NCBI GenBank assembly: GCA_963969595.1
Contig: OZ018416.1
Span: 4,852,065-4,916,064 of the forward strand
Direction: 5' to 3'
Length of the DNA: 64,000 bases
Origin: Neckera pumila
Lineage: Eukaryota > Streptophyta > Bryopsida > Hypnales > Neckeraceae
The notes under the pieces are model-generated. The model made no database searches. It saw only the letters and a list, made by a program, of their open reading frames with translations, and was not told the DNA's origin. The position numbers were made by a program, and so were the translations under genes. Positions 1 through 13,525 of the stretch are shown one piece after another; position 1 is the stretch's first letter, and each line of letters opens with the position of its first letter.

Positions 1-232
1 TTTTTCTATTTGATATGATTTTTCTTCAATTATTCTTCAAAATTTCTCAAAAAAATACTTCTTTTCTCAAAAAAATGTAAAAAATTTATGAAGTATAAAA
101 TATATGTAGTTTCCATATCTTAAAAATGAATATAAATTTTTTCATTCATATCTACTTATAAAATGGTAGAAAACTAAGTGATAGGTAGTGAGGCTTGAAA
201 TTAGTGGTCATGGGTTTGTCCTTTAAGGGTTA
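1..232. repeat. Dispersed repeat, inverted partner of 14818-15050
   Basis: Read in reverse complement, this stretch matches 14818-15050 nearly along its whole length, including the outer end around 'taagggttaaac' and the inner TTGATRTGATTTTTCTTC segment. No open frame of note. It runs off the left edge of the window, so its full length is unknown. The two copies are in opposite orientation and bracket copy A of the kinase duplication. Confidence 0.7.
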
Positions 233-239
233 AACTACC

Positions 240-475
240 CCAGGTGATGGCCAAGTGATAAGAGACTTCCAATGGAATCCATGAGGTTCCCGGTTCAACT
301 CCTCATACTGACATTGCTTGCATAGGGGCTGGTACGCGAGGGATTGTTGTTTTTCCCTCCACTTGTTCTTGATGGAGATACCAAGGTGTGTAATTCCTTG
401 GCTTTACAACAAGTTGCCTTGGTTGTGTTGTGTCCATCTAGCTGCGGCCCTTGAAAGCCTTATGTTTTAACCCCT
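240..475 (+). repeat. tRNA-derived SINE-like element
   Basis: The first 70 bases resemble a tRNA with an A-box-like TGGCCAAGTGATAAG and a B-box-like GGTTCAACTCC spaced as in an RNA polymerase III internal promoter. The cloverleaf is not well preserved, and non-tRNA sequence follows, ending near 'ttaacccctaaag'. This is the usual make-up of a plant tRNA-derived SINE rather than a working tRNA gene. Confidence 0.45.
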
Positions 476-1744
476 AAAGTTCCTTGACTATGTTCTCACC
501 AAAAATGCTTTAAAACTGCCATTTTTAGTACAAGTACCAAATTTTTTTTAAATATCATTTTTGGGCACATGTAACCATAAGATCTTATAGTACTTTGGTT
601 TGAAAATGTATGGAAAAGATTCCAGAAATTTCCATTGTGTAGATTGGGAGATATTAGCGTTTGAACTGGCAAAAGTTCCTTTTGGGCCCTGCAAAAAACC
701 GGACAACTGCACTTCACAAGTCAAATTATTATGACTTTTTTTTAAAAATGGTTGTGCTTCTTTGGATTCATTCTTTAGAGCAAGCTGGCTACATGCTTGA
801 AAATTTTCAGATTATTTGGAATTGTACAACATATGGGAAAAAAACAGTAAGTAGAAAGAAGTAGAGAATGGTTCAAAACACTAAACTATTAAGAAGTTAA
901 TTATGGAATTGGAAAATGTCAATCCCAATGGTTTCAATGTTATAAATAAACAATCTACATCCTACGGGTTTTGTTTTTTTGAAATTTTTTGAAAATTGAG
1001 TGAAATAAACGACATCAAAGTTTATCTTAAAGTAGACAGTCCATAACTATCCGCAAACTAAAAATCCTTGTAACGTTTGACTCATTGATCAAAATGGAAT
1101 GATTCAAAGTTTTTCCATGTATATATAAATCTACTAAACCAATTTCAAATTTTTTTTTTTGAAAAAAGTGATTTTTCTGCCCAGACTGTCCTAGTTGAGA
1201 AATAAACAGCGTATTAGGTCATAACTTTTGAATCATATTTCCAAATGTCATGAAACATAGTGCATATGAAAGGTATTCCTTGTCCCCACCTTCTATAAAA
1301 AATTTTAGTCCAATATACACAAAATCTCTAGTCACACGTGCCTGCCCAAAATTTCTATGTTGCCAAAAAACGCATGTTGGTCCTTTAGGGGTTAAAAAAA
1401 CAAAACAAAACAAAACAAAAAATATAGATGTACTATAAAAAATCTTAAAAGAATTGGCAGCATAGGACGTGCGGAGGGAAGGGAGGAAGATACCATTTAA
1501 ATCTTTTTAGGTGGAAACATCTAAAATTGTCAAAATAAGCAATTTAGCATAGTTGGAGGCAATTTTTTCTAGAAAAACAATTTTGTAGTATTAGCAATTG
1601 AAAATCGTGAACTTAAAAAAAAAAAAAATTGAATTTACAAAAATGGCAAGTAACTTCTATGAATTTTCAAAGTAGAAACTCCCTAGGTCACTAGAATCGT
1701 CATATAGCTAGATCTAAAACTAAAATCTAAAAAAATCAGTAGTC
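476..1744. other. Intergenic, no gene seen
   Basis: AT-rich DNA with homopolymer runs and only short random frames. A 'tcctttaggggttaaa' motif near 1381 matches the dispersed terminal motif seen at several other repeats in the window, so part of this stretch is probably decayed transposon sequence. Confidence 0.5.
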
Positions 1745-2491
1745 AACCAATTACAATTAATCCTTAATTGCCTAACCGACCAAATATGTTCGGTCCAAAG
1801 TTTCAGGCTTGTTTTAAGGTGGATAGTTAAATTCCTTAGACTATTTCAAAAAAAATTACGAACAGCTTTGAAGGTTAACTATTGCAAGCTTTATTTTTCA
1901 TTGAAAAAGGTAAATATTTGATTTTTGAGACGTCCTCAAAGGCATATAAGTCTCATTGAGGAAGAGTGAAGCTTACGAATTTTACTTGATATCTCGGCTT
2001 TAAGCAAAGCTTGCCAATTTCACTTGAATTGAGATCTAAAAAATTATACTTATTCATTTTTTTCGAAAATGGTCCCAATGGAAAGTGTAAAGTGTTTTCA
2101 CCATTTTCACTGTTGAAATTTAAACATGCAAGTGTTGATTTGGAGTTATTTGCAATTTCTACTTATAAGAAAATTGCATTTCAGCAATTGCAAGGTGGAT
2201 TGTGTAATGAGTTTGATAGCTTTTCATATGAAATTAAGTTTTTTGAAAGTGTATTTTAGTGTGATAACATGATTTGTAGTTGTTCATATCACCTCCAATC
2301 CCAAAAAACTTTTATATGCAAATTTCTCAAACATTGTGGGGATTGGGGAGGGGCAGCATACTAAAAATAGAAAATATACATTTATCTTGTTATGATTTCA
2401 CAACCCCTATACAATTTACACTCAAAATTAGTGTGCTTACTATTAGGCAAGCTCTTTAAACATCTATAAGGTTAGATTTTGAAAAAAAAAA

Positions 2492-2662
2492 TGCTTCATT
2501 GGTGATAATTGTAAATCCATGCTCTTTTTTCATAGGAAAAACACATTTGGAAAGGTTTAGGCATTCAGGGATAACTCTCAAATGCCCAAGCCTTTTTATT
2601 GTGCTTTTCCTATGAAAAAAGAGCATAGGCTTATAGTTATCTCCAATGAAGTAAATTGTTTC
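2492..2662. repeat. Near-perfect hairpin element inside the foldback element
   Basis: 'atgctcttttttcatagga' at about 2520 pairs with 'tcctatgaaaaaagagcat' at about 2608, and pairing extends outward to 'ttcattggtgataa' / 'ttatctccaatgaa' and inward through the 'aaaggtttaggcatt' / 'aatgcccaagccttt' blocks. The stem is about 75 bases on each side with a short loop. It could be a MITE or an inverted-repeat small-RNA source. Confidence 0.65.
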
Positions 2663-3374
2663 TTTTTGCAATATCTAACCGAGTAGATGTTTAATCCCGT
2701 AAGTTCCAAAAGGACACAATGTGTCTTCTTCAAATTTTCAATGGCAAATTCTTGGTAGAGTAAAACAAATTTCAATATTTTGTAAATTAGGATCTTTTAG
2801 AGTAGCAAATTAGAATATTTGTTGCATTTTCCAGATTTCAAAATTTCAATGTGAGAATTATTTAAAAAATTAGTAAAGAAAAGGTAGTCTTGTAGAAACA
2901 AGGAGCAAATATAATTATTTTACAATGAAAGGAAGAGTGGAGATGGAAAAAAAAATTCTTGAACATTTCTAGTGTTTGGTCTGCTCAAATAAACTAGCTT
3001 TAGAAAGAAAAACTTCACATTTAGATTTTTTGTAATTTAAAAAATACAAGGTTCAATCTAATATGATCAAGACTGTACAAAATAATTACAATGACTCCAA
3101 ATTTTTGGAAGATGTTCCAAAAGATATGCAAATAATATAATTGTTAAATTTTGAAAATTGACGCATATATATAATTTTTTTTAAATTTTGTATGATCCAA
3201 CTTGGTCAATTTTGGCTTTCTAGTCTTTTTGTTTGAAAATGTGTACAAAATTGGGAGTTTTTTAATTTCTCATTTTTGTTAAACTGAAAAATACTAAATT
3301 TGTCTTATATTCCAATATCATCCTTTTGGGGGGATAAAAAAACATTATTCCACTTCTTATAATTTTTTTCACCA

Positions 3375-3656
3375 ACTCATTACAAAAAGTTTGGGCCTTG
3401 TGGAGGGCCGTCTAACAAGCCGCCAAATGTGCTAATTCAGAGAAAAAAAAGTTTTTTTAATTTTAATTTTTTTGTTTTTAAAATTAAAAAAATTAAAAAA
3501 CTTAGTCCCAGTCTTGCATGGCACACACCGTGACAATGTTTTTGAGAAAAAAAATATTTTTTTTGTTAATTTTTTAATATTTTTATTCTGTAAATGCACA
3601 TTTTACCGTAATTGCAGCGGCCTTCAGTAGGGTCCAGATTTCTTCTAATGGAAATT
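3375..3656. mobile_element. MITE-like element, family 2, copy 1
   Basis: The left end 'cattacaaaaagtttgggcc' and right end 'ggtccagatttcttctaatg' are inverted relatives of each other and of the ends at 31222-31492 and 60655-60922. The interior is AT-rich with no coding capacity. It sits in the middle of the larger foldback element, so it probably inserted later. Confidence 0.55.
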
Positions 3657-4854
3657 ATATTTTTTGCCTATAAAGTTGATCATCCAAAATTATTATAATC
3701 TAAAAATCCAACGGTCAATATTTTCCACAATGAATTTTATGCATACTAGACAAAGTACTCTTTACTTTTTTGCAGTTAATATTACAAATTTCAGGCACCA
3801 CTATATGCGAAAAACATCAAAGTCGGAGAATTCATTGAAAACATCCATTGCCAAGAAGTTGTTGTGATTTGAGGGGTTAAAGAGCTTGCTTATTAGTGTG
3901 CTTGTAAATTTTGAGTGTGAACCTATATAGGAGTTATGAGATTATAACAAGAAAAATGTATTTATTCTATTTTTAGTATACTATCCTCTTAAAATGTTTG
4001 AGAAATTTTCATATGAGAGTTTTTTGGAGATTGGAGGTGACATGAACAACTAGAATTTGTGTTAACACACTAAAATGCACTTTCAGAAACCTTGAGTTCA
4101 AATGAATAGCTATTGATCAAACTCATCACACAATCTACCTTGAAATTGTTGAAATGCAATTTTATTTGATAATTGATAAGTAAAGAATGGCAAAAAATAC
4201 CAAATCAACACTTGCATGTTTAAATTTTCAACCCGTTCGGATGAAAAGCATGAAGGTACTCAATTCTTTCCATTGGGACCATTTTCAAAGCAAATGGAAA
4301 AATTCAATTCTTTACACCTAAAATCAAGTAAAGTTAATAAGCTTTGTTTAAAGTTGGGAAATCAAGTAAAATTGGCAAGTTTTACTCTTCCACTGATGGT
4401 TCATATATATGACTTTGAAGACCTCTCAAAATCAAATATTTATCTTTTTTTGTGAAAAATAAAAATTTCCAATAGCTAACCTTCAATACTATCCATAAAA
4501 AAATTTAGAATGGTCAAGAAATTTAACTATCTACACACAAATGAATTAAAATTTTAGAATGATTATATATGGTCATTTAGGCAGTTAGGGGATAAGTATG
4601 AGGATGGTTTAATGACACTTTTGGGTGCACTTTAATAGTAGTCTACTATGTAAGAGTGCGTACAGGGACAAATTTAGTATTACATGACATAATATTGTTA
4701 CCAATGAAGCAATGAAAAGGAGACTCATACTATGAACAAAATTGTTTTATATGGCTCCTTAGTCCACCTCAATCCTTGAATTAACTAATAAACCCCACCT
4801 AATATTTAATAAAGCATAATACATTCTTAGCATAGAGATGACAATTGCCTGGTT

Positions 4855-5080
4855 CATTAGATGACATTTTGGGGCATTAGAGGGCTGCTTCAAGCCCGTT
4901 CCCTAATCTGGCCTGATTTTGTAAACAACGATGTAGACAATAAGAAAATATTTATTAATTTTTTTTTTCCAAAAATGACAGGGCATGATGTATGCCACAT
5001 CAGCCAGTTGCTGCAGCTGCATTCCCACAATCCAAAAACGCAGATGACTCTCCAGGAATTTACGGTCTCCTAATACTTCG
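4855..5080. mobile_element. MITE-like element, family 1, diverged copy
   Basis: Shares 'gggctgcttcaagcccgttc' and 'cacatcagccagttgctgca' with the better-preserved copies at about 47240, 50003 and 62010. Its terminal inverted repeats are worn compared with those copies. Non-coding. Confidence 0.55.
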
Positions 5081-8000
5081 GAATGTCATTTAATGTTACA
5101 ATGTTATATAACTTTGGAAGGGCACCCCTCTCCCATGACTAAATTAGTCACAAAAATATTCCAATTATTGAATCAATAGGTGCGTTCTTATTTCTATAAT
5201 TGATAAAGAAGTCATCTATTGAACCTTTTGGATTCGTAGTGTCTTTAAAGGGTTTAGTGCACCTAATTTTATAATTTAATCCATTTGATTTATTTGGGTG
5301 AGTGATCATGTATTCATAATTTAACAATTTCAACCAAATACTTCCAACATTTGTGAGTTTAAAATCTAGCTTTAGAATACTAAAGAAAAATATGTAAGGT
5401 GTTTCATTATGCAAAATAAGCCGGGGTTGTTGCAAATGGTACAATGATTGTACCATAAGAACTAGTAAATAATATAAACACACAACAAACTTGAGTTGAT
5501 TCCTATGATCAGCATTTTCAAGTGACATTGCAAGGTACCTAATCATGTCCCTAAACCAAGAGTGTAATTAGTCAATGCATTTGCATGCATGTGGAAGGGC
5601 ATTGGGAAGGAGTGTACATTAAATAGGGATAATAAGGTCCCCCTAAGAAATTAAAAAAATTAAAAAATTAATGGGTCTTTAAAAAATTAAAGGAACTCAC
5701 CTCGCAGTGAATGCATGCAGAACGTAACTAGTGAACCTGTGTGCATGAACAGTGACTAGTGAACATGTATAACTAGTGAGCCAATGAACATGTGTAAATA
5801 TTTATATAGTGTGAAATGTCAATGAGTTTATATAGATCCCCTTAATACCCCTATTCAATGTAGAAGCTATGATTTATATAATTATGTTCATTTTTTAAGG
5901 TATGGAATTGGATCGAGGATGGAAAAAGTCCTATCTCCCTTATTGGATATTCAAAATTCAATTCTAGACTAGTGTACCTATATCCCTTTGATCAAGTCAA
6001 AATGAAAATAAAAGCAATTTTCTAATTTTTTATTTCATAAAAAATTTAAAATTCAATAACTTTCACACCGTAGGTCCAAATGCCATAAAAACAAAGTCTA
6101 GACACCTCTCCTTGAAGAACTCTCTTTGACATTACCAAGTACGCATCCAAGGAACGCATCGTCCAATAGATCTCACTGTAACCAAAAAAAAAAAAAAAAG
6201 CCAAACTTAAAGTATGGAAAGGTATTGATACATGCCAATCACTCATTATATTTCTTTACATAAAATAGACACAAGAATATCTAGATTTAAATACTGGATG
6301 ATTGAAATATTGGAGATCTCAAAATATTTTATACGCCTATCAAAATTGTCATGTCTAATTGAAGAAATAGAGATTTTCAACAAAATTTTGATATGTTGTA
6401 GAACAAATAACACAATTGCCCCTAAAATAAATTTTTAGAATTTTTAAAAATAGTTTTTGATTTTTAAAACTTTTAATCAACTTTAATAGTGAATTTTTTT
6501 AAATTCACTATGTTTTCATTTTTTTTGTTACTAATTAGAGTGAGAATTTCTTTTGGAATTTTGTCATAAGAATTTGACAAATTTTAAAATTTTATAGAGT
6601 GAAATATCATTGACAAAAATTTTACTTTAAGTTTTTTTTTCTTTAATAATGTATACCAAATAATTTGTGTAAAATTTTGAAGAATGTATAAAATATTTAT
6701 ATATACTATTTTTTGTGATTTTTTGGATAGTTTTGGAGTGAATTACAAAATATAAATATTTGAAGTTCTGCTTTAGTCAATGATATTTCACCCAATAAAA
6801 TTTTAAAGCTTGTGAAATTCTTATTCTATAGTTCCAAAAAAGATTTTTCATTCTATAAACTAAAGAATCTTGAAAAGAATTTACTTGTATTAAAAGTTTT
6901 CTTCACTAATAAACTTGGTTATACTGAAAAAAATCAAAAACTACATGAAAATTTTTAAAAAATCATTTAATACAAGTATGTTACTTCTACTTCAACATGT
7001 TCAAAATTTGTTGAAAAAAACTAACTTCTCAATTAGTTATGGCAATTTTTGAAGTATATGAAAACTTATAAGAGCCATTGTACCTCCATTGCAAGGCAAA
7101 GAAAAATAGTGACAAAGAAATTGCATCAAAATTTGATGAAATTTGTTGTTGACCTAGCTAATTTTTGGGATTTTTCAAGTCAATAAATTTTTTGCAACAA
7201 TCCTTTATTATCTTCTTTTTCTTCTCAAGGAGAATTTAATGGTCCAATGTTTCAATCATCTAATGTCCAATTCCAAATTTGAATGTGTCTATATTATGTG
7301 ATTTTCTAATGTGCTTCTTTAATAGTACTTTCACGTTCCACTTCCAAGTAAATCAAAAGATTTTGTAAACAATACCAAAGGATTGGAGTGGAAATGCTCT
7401 AGACAAGCAACTCTCCAATACAACAAAAGCCTCTAGATATCATTGTAGCATTTTGGCTTGCTTTTCAAGTGAAGACCCACTCAAACTTCTTCAAATTTGC
7501 TTTTGCCCATTCAAAGTCTCTTCAAATCCCATCCACATTCCAAAGCAAGCAAAAGACCACAATATTAGGTCAAACTTTAGATTAGGTTGCCTTTTATTTT
7601 TATCGACAAATCTGTTGGCGCATTTTCTGAAAGCACGGTTACACTTTGCATTCCAAAAGAACGGTCATTAGAAACATACAATGTCATTGAGGCAAACCTT
7701 TTTTCACTACTGTAGTTTGGGACTAGTCAAACATGTTCCATTAGAGAGGTTATTATCGTAAGGGAGGGTCACTTGCATCAAAGCAAACGTGGATGTGAAC
7801 CTAAGCATTCTCGACGTGACATTATGTGCATACAATTTCCTCCATTTATTGATGATTTGCAAAGTTCACAAATGCGTTTTGTGCTCACTTATACTTTTAC
7901 TTTTGGATCCAAGCTTTATATAAGCTTGGACCTTGAATTGGTTCTCAATTCTATGCCCTATTTTGGATGAGCCAAGTAGCATATTAAAATGATGATTTCA

Positions 8001-8297
8001 TAGTTAATGAATCAAGAGGCTTCTAGACAACTCAACAAATGGATTCATGTTTTATAGTGTTCAAATCTATTTGAATTAACCCTAAAGTTGCAAAATAGTG
8101 TAGTAAAAATCTAAAGTCATCTCCAAGTACTTGGCTTCTTTTAACTTTCCATCTATAATATACAAAATGGCATTTTGTATCTACAAATGAAGGAAATGTG
8201 GTTTAGCTTTCACTTCCCTACAAAAGCTTTGGCTTCTACTATTCTACTGCTTCAACAAACATATCTAAAAATATCATCTAATTCTAATTTCAAGCAC

Positions 8298-11200
8298 TCA
8301 ACCAGTTGAAGAATCTCCCCAAGAACTATCATCAACTTTCTTTGATGAATTTATTAATGAAAATTCCATTCCTTCCATTGTAGCAAGATTGTTGTTGCCA
8401 AATGCAAGAAACTTTATATTTTTCAAATATTGTTCTTCTGTCCCTGATTTCAAAGTCATTGCTTGATAGTCACTTTCTCCTTGTAGCATGGCCACTACTT
8501 GTTCTATTCTAGGCCGTAGCTCAGCCTCATTTTGGATGCAAAGGAGAGCAATGTTGATCAAACGATGCACTTCCAACTTTTCTTCTTCTTGGAGGCTCAT
8601 TGTTGGGTCGATTAATTCGACTAGATTACCTTGCCGATGAAGATCCAAAGCCTAAAAGTCCAACCACCAAGGTAGAAAATTATGGCTTCACACAGCTCAT
8701 GAATTTTCAAATTAATTACTTGCAACAAATTCAATGTAGTCAAAGAAACGTAATAGAGTAATGGGACCATTTGTCAATCTAAATCATTGCATTCACAATC
8801 ATCATACTAGAAAATATAGAAGATCAACATTTGAAATTTAGGATAAAGAAAAGCTTACCCATTTAGGCAGATACATTTTGTTGTGTTCAAGATTTTCGTC
8901 AACAATTCTTCGTCCACTTGCAACCTCCAAACATAAAATCCCAAAGCTAAAAACATCTACTTTATCACTCAATTGACCATATGAAGCATATTCCGGTGCC
9001 AAATATCCCCTATAAATATGAAATCAAATTGTATGTTAGAATCAAGATCAAAATTACAACATTTAAACTCTCAAAAGTTAATAATGTTTATATAAACCTC
9101 ATTCAACTACTCTACATAGACATATGGTTTCATGCTTAAGTCTTCGTGATGCAACTAAGGAAGAAGGTGGTAAAACAAACAAGGTTATCAAATGGTTTAC
9201 ATGTGCCCACAGGGGATCAATTTAGGACATATATAATCAACATCTGCGAATGGGAATATCCTTCCCATTTTACCACCTTCCATCTTACCTCCTGATAGAT
9301 AATAAAACCAATTGGAAGAACCAATAGCAAACAACTAAATTCAAAAACATCCTCTACTGAAACAAGTAGTTTTGAGCTTACTTAGTACCAGCCACGTGCT
9401 TAGTGAGTATATAACTTTCTTCATCAGGAAACAAAAATGCCAATCCAAAATCTGCTATTTTGGTTTCATAGTCCTTGCTTAATAAGATATTACTTGGTTT
9501 GATATCTCGATGAATAATTCTTGGTTGGGCAAGTTCATGTAGATAATGCAAACCACGAGCAACTCCTAAGCAAATCTTCAATCGTATAGGCCAGCTCAAG
9601 AGGGCTTTGCTAGTACCTTGATTGGGACCTGTAGGCATGACAAAACCAATTGAGAATACCACAATGTAAGATTGGATAGCTTCCCTATTAATCATACTTG
9701 TGTCTATAAACAAAATCAAGTTTTATGAAGTGTACTTCTTTAAATCTTGAATCATGAGGTGCACAAGGTTCCTTAGATTAAAGAAATGAATCGTTTTTTG
9801 TGAAAAAACAATCATTCTCAAGAAAAAACAAATGCTATAAAAAATATAGAAATCCTATTTGTGAGTATGTATGAACTTACGCAGAAGTATCTTATCAATG
9901 TCATAGTTGTCGACATACTCATAGACCAACAACCTTTGTTGTTCGCGGATGCAACATCCTTTCAGGTTAACCAAATTTCGGTGTTTCATTCCAGTCAACA
10001 AAACAACCTCATTCAAGAATTCATCTATACTTTGCGCCGTCTTGGCAAACAACTGCTTCACTGCCACTTCATTTCCATTGGGCAATATACCCTGAAAAAA
10101 GTGAAAAAGAGATGCCATTCCCTTGAAACTTTAAGATTCGAATTGGGGCCTAATTCAAAACAAGAAACACACAAACGGGTCTCTCATCTATACGTGCTTC
10201 CTAGAATTTGGAGATTACAATAAAAAAATATTTGAAGTATTGAATCATTCAAGATTGCCTTTCTTATACAAGAGACCTCTAAAACAATTCAAAAGAGGTG
10301 TCAAATATCTCACCTTGTATACAGCCCCAAAAGACCCTTGGCCTAGCTTCATATCATGATGGAAGTCTCGTGTGGCAATTCGAAGCTGGTTGTATGGAAA
10401 GATTGTAGGCCGCACCTCAAACTCTTCACACTCTGCATAGATTGATCATACAATTAATTACTATTTTCCAAACATAACACCTTCTTAGAGTATATGTACA
10501 TTAGATACCATCTACATATCAAATACATTATATACAAAAAGCACATGATACACAAATAAGAAAGGGACAAAGAAAATATGTCCTTATCAATCAAAGGTTC
10601 CAACAATAATGCTTACTAGTTTGAAGTTGAATCTCGTAATATTGTCTATATTTCCTGCTTCTATGGTAAAAAGCAGCTAGACCAGCCAATAGGACTAGCA
10701 ATGATGATACACTTGTCACCACTGTGATTATCACGATTTTACGTTTGGCTTCTTTACGTGCCATTGCTCTTGCAGCATCTTCGACAGTATATTTGCAATG
10801 TTGGGTACAAAAGCATCTTGTATTGTCATCAGATTCTGGAGCGTTGCAATAAGGATTCCCTTGTAGACTGCCAAAATCACAATGTAAATCACTTACTGCT
10901 GACAATTATGAGCTGTAACTCCAGTTCATAATCACTCAAGTGGGTTTAGGAAGTAAATGAACCTCAACAGTTGTAGCATTTGGGTTGAATTAATCATTCT
11001 CTAACATGCCCACATATGCGCATACCTTATAATTGTGGTGGAGACTTCGATTTTCGTCACATCAAAGAATACTTGGTGAATATTGTTGTTCATCAATGAA
11101 AGAACTCTCAGCTTTCCCGTAAATGAGCTATTTCTCGTACTCAGGAACCCTCGGACAAAAAGGTCACTAATGTCTAGTGACCCATTGATTGAATTAGAGT

Positions 11201-13525
11201 CTAGATACCTGAAATATCAACAACAAAACAAATCACATTAGGCAACTATCTTTCATTAATGTAAACCCAAAACGTCTGTAAAATGTTGCATGTCGGTGCA
11301 TTTTGTCCACAAGTACAACAGTGACAATGTACAGAACATGGTAATAATGCAGAGGGTTTAGCTGTGTATCATCTGTTTTTTAATATGACACAGGAACACT
11401 GTAATCATGGCAAGGAAAATCAACTAGCCTTCTGCCCAAGCAACTTACAGTTCCTGGAGTTCTGAGCTGTTCCAAAAACCATTAGCTGATCCAGTAAACG
11501 CATTTGCGCTCAAATTCCTGTTGAAAACGTTATGAAACAAATTAGAACACAATGGCTATTGGTACTTGTGTGCTACTACTCCAGGTTTGAGCTACAACAC
11601 ATCATCAGTTGCATGCATAGTTTCTTGAATCACTACAAGCACTCAACATCCAAAACTTACACAGAGCGTAAGCGAGGCATGGTTTTCAGATCGGGCAGTG
11701 CTCCGGAAAAGCTGTTGTAAGACAAATCCCTGCCGACACCAAAACCACAAGACTAGTGGTTGAAAGGTTTGATGAGTGTGATTCAATGGTGCACCAACCC
11801 AGAGGAGTTTTATGTTCCAGTTACCAAATTGCACAATATTTGGCCTAACCCCAATACACAGAAAATCCTAAATACAAAGATGTGAACCCAAGCTTCCACT
11901 CAGGAAGTGCGAGAAACAACAAACTCAAGGTAACGGTACGTCAACTCACAAGACTTCAAGGCTGGTGACATTTGAAAGATTTGGCGGAGTTCCATTGAAC
12001 CTATTCTGGGAAAGATCCCTGCATGCAACCAGAATCAGGACGCAGACTTTGAACACCGATTACCCTCAAAGACAAAGCAAACCAGCATGGTCAGCAGCTA
12101 AACTCACTGATGTCGAGCCTCCCAAACCCTAAACCCTAAATAAGGTTCTTACAATTGGACGAGTTGGGTCAAATTCTGAAAGGCATCATCAGGTATCAGT
12201 CCGTCAAGGTCGTTGCTGCGAAGGTTGAATGTTTGGACAAGGTCTTTCCTGCGCGTTGTAGGAAGTGGAAAGGTATCACTGCTACTAAACCGATTACCCC
12301 TCAGGTTCACGTTCCTGAGCCTCAAGAAGTCCGGAATTTTGCCAGAGAAATCATTGTCGTGAAGATCCCTGCGAAATGATCGAGCAATAGCAAATTTTTT
12401 GAACATGTGAGGCTTACATCATCAAAATACTTCAGCCGAAATGAAATTCCAGACTAACTGAAATGCTTTTCTTGAAAATTCTACGCACCAGCAAGGAATT
12501 TCTCAACTGGATGTATTAATCTTTCAATCAACAGAGGTGCCATGGATCCCCTTCAATCACACTCATAAGCTGGACGGCAGCAATCTATCAAGAATCAGAC
12601 TCTTACAAGTTGTATAGGTTAGGCATAGATTTCAATGTGTCGGGAAGAGTTCCAGTAAGATCAGGGTTTCCTGTCAGCTCTCTGCAGCACAACATCCACC
12701 CATAAGCAAGTGTCGCCATGGCAGTGAACGAGGGTATCGGCGAATGGATCTTGACCCAAAACCCCGAAGCCTAGAACACCCTTACCAACCAGCACAAATG
12801 AATGAATTCGTGAAGACTCACAGTGTATTGAGAGTGCGGATGTCTCCGAGTTCCGGGGGCAGAAAGCCTGCTATGGATGCGTTGTAGAGGGTCCTGTTTG
12901 TCACCATTCAATTTTACTTCAAAGTCTTGCAAAACCCAACAGTAGTTCGGAAAGGAAATGCTATCAAAACAATCACGGATTTCAAAAAAGGAAGTGAAAG
13001 AACAACACTCACAGGCCTGTGATATAACTACTGCAAATTCGTTCATCAGTAGTCGCATTATACTTCGTACAATCAACGAATTTCAGACACTCCACTCCCC
13101 GCCAATTAGGCATAGGATTTAGTGTATCCTGACTGCAAGGGAGTCTATAATCGGAGTTCCAGCCGGCCAAGTTCTTCGCCCGATCAGGTGTGCTTTCATT
13201 CCATGCTCCCCACACGGCTTGCAGAGCATTCACTGCCAAAAGAAAACTCACAATCAACATCACACTCGGCAACTGAAACCTCCATCAATTTCAATTTCTG
13301 CTGCCAGGCATGGAACTCAAAAGCCGTCGTAAATGCGCACAGGTGTGAATGCTCAACGTGAAGAGGTCCAACGAGGAACTTACGCTGGCTGTTTTTGTAT
13401 TTATTCCGGGTAACATTTCCATTGCAGGCGAGAGGTGAAGATGAGAAGACGAGGAGAAATGCGAAGAAGGAAGATTTGTAGAGAAGAAGACGCAGAAAGG
13501 CCTTGGCAAACACTAGAGAACCCAT
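8298..13525 (-). CDS. LRR receptor-like serine/threonine kinase, paralogue A (15 exons)
   Basis: Model (minus): 13525-13384, 13232-13013, 12893-12822, 12681-12607, 12368-12153, 12018-11950, 11729-11661, 11517-11449, 11208-11026, 10867-10617, 10432-10314, 10091-9881, 9628-9382, 9009-8859, 8651-8298; GT-AG throughout, phases agree, 815 aa, no stop. Order: signal peptide (about 1-36), LRR N-cap with paired cysteines, about eight LRRs (121-311) in 69/72/75/216-nt exons, juxtamembrane Cys-rich stretch, one membrane span (about 416-439), kinase. The kinase keeps LGQGSFGAV (about 486-494), Lys507 in [11 protein letters not shown] (Asp607), DFG (625) and APEY, so it looks like an active RD kinase. 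Its kinase resembles plant LRR-VIII kinases, but I see no malectin domain. The ATG at 13525 precedes the hydrophobic leader; an in-frame ATG at 13609 exists but its extension is not conserved in B. Ligand unknown. Confidence 0.88.
12120..12146. repeat. Short telomere-like CCCTAAA motif in kinase intron 5
   Basis: Two and a half units of the plant telomere-type repeat lie just inside the donor of intron 5. The same intron of paralogue B keeps a decayed version at about 25300-25318, so the motif predates the duplication. Too short to call a telomere relic. Confidence 0.5.

Larger units (their letters stand above)
1745..4610. mobile_element. Foldback-type element with long inverted arms
   Basis: The left arm (about 1745-2462) and right arm (about 3880-4610) are imperfect inverted copies of each other over roughly 700 bases. 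Landmarks pairing between them include 'atggtcccaatggaaag' (left) with 'ctttccattgggaccat' (right), and the 'ttagtgtgctta' blocks at the inner ends. The 1.4-kb middle has no transposase-like frame and holds two smaller inverted-repeat insertions. This architecture fits a non-autonomous foldback or Mutator-like element. I did not find a convincing target-site duplication. Confidence 0.65.

Noticed and set aside
242..315. Functional tRNA gene
   Set aside because: A- and B-box-like motifs are present but the acceptor stem does not pair.
5148..5546. 132-codon minus-strand frame with a partial counterpart at 31917-32153
   Set aside because: The likeness comes from the duplicated block; frames are not kept open to the same extent and no family is evident.
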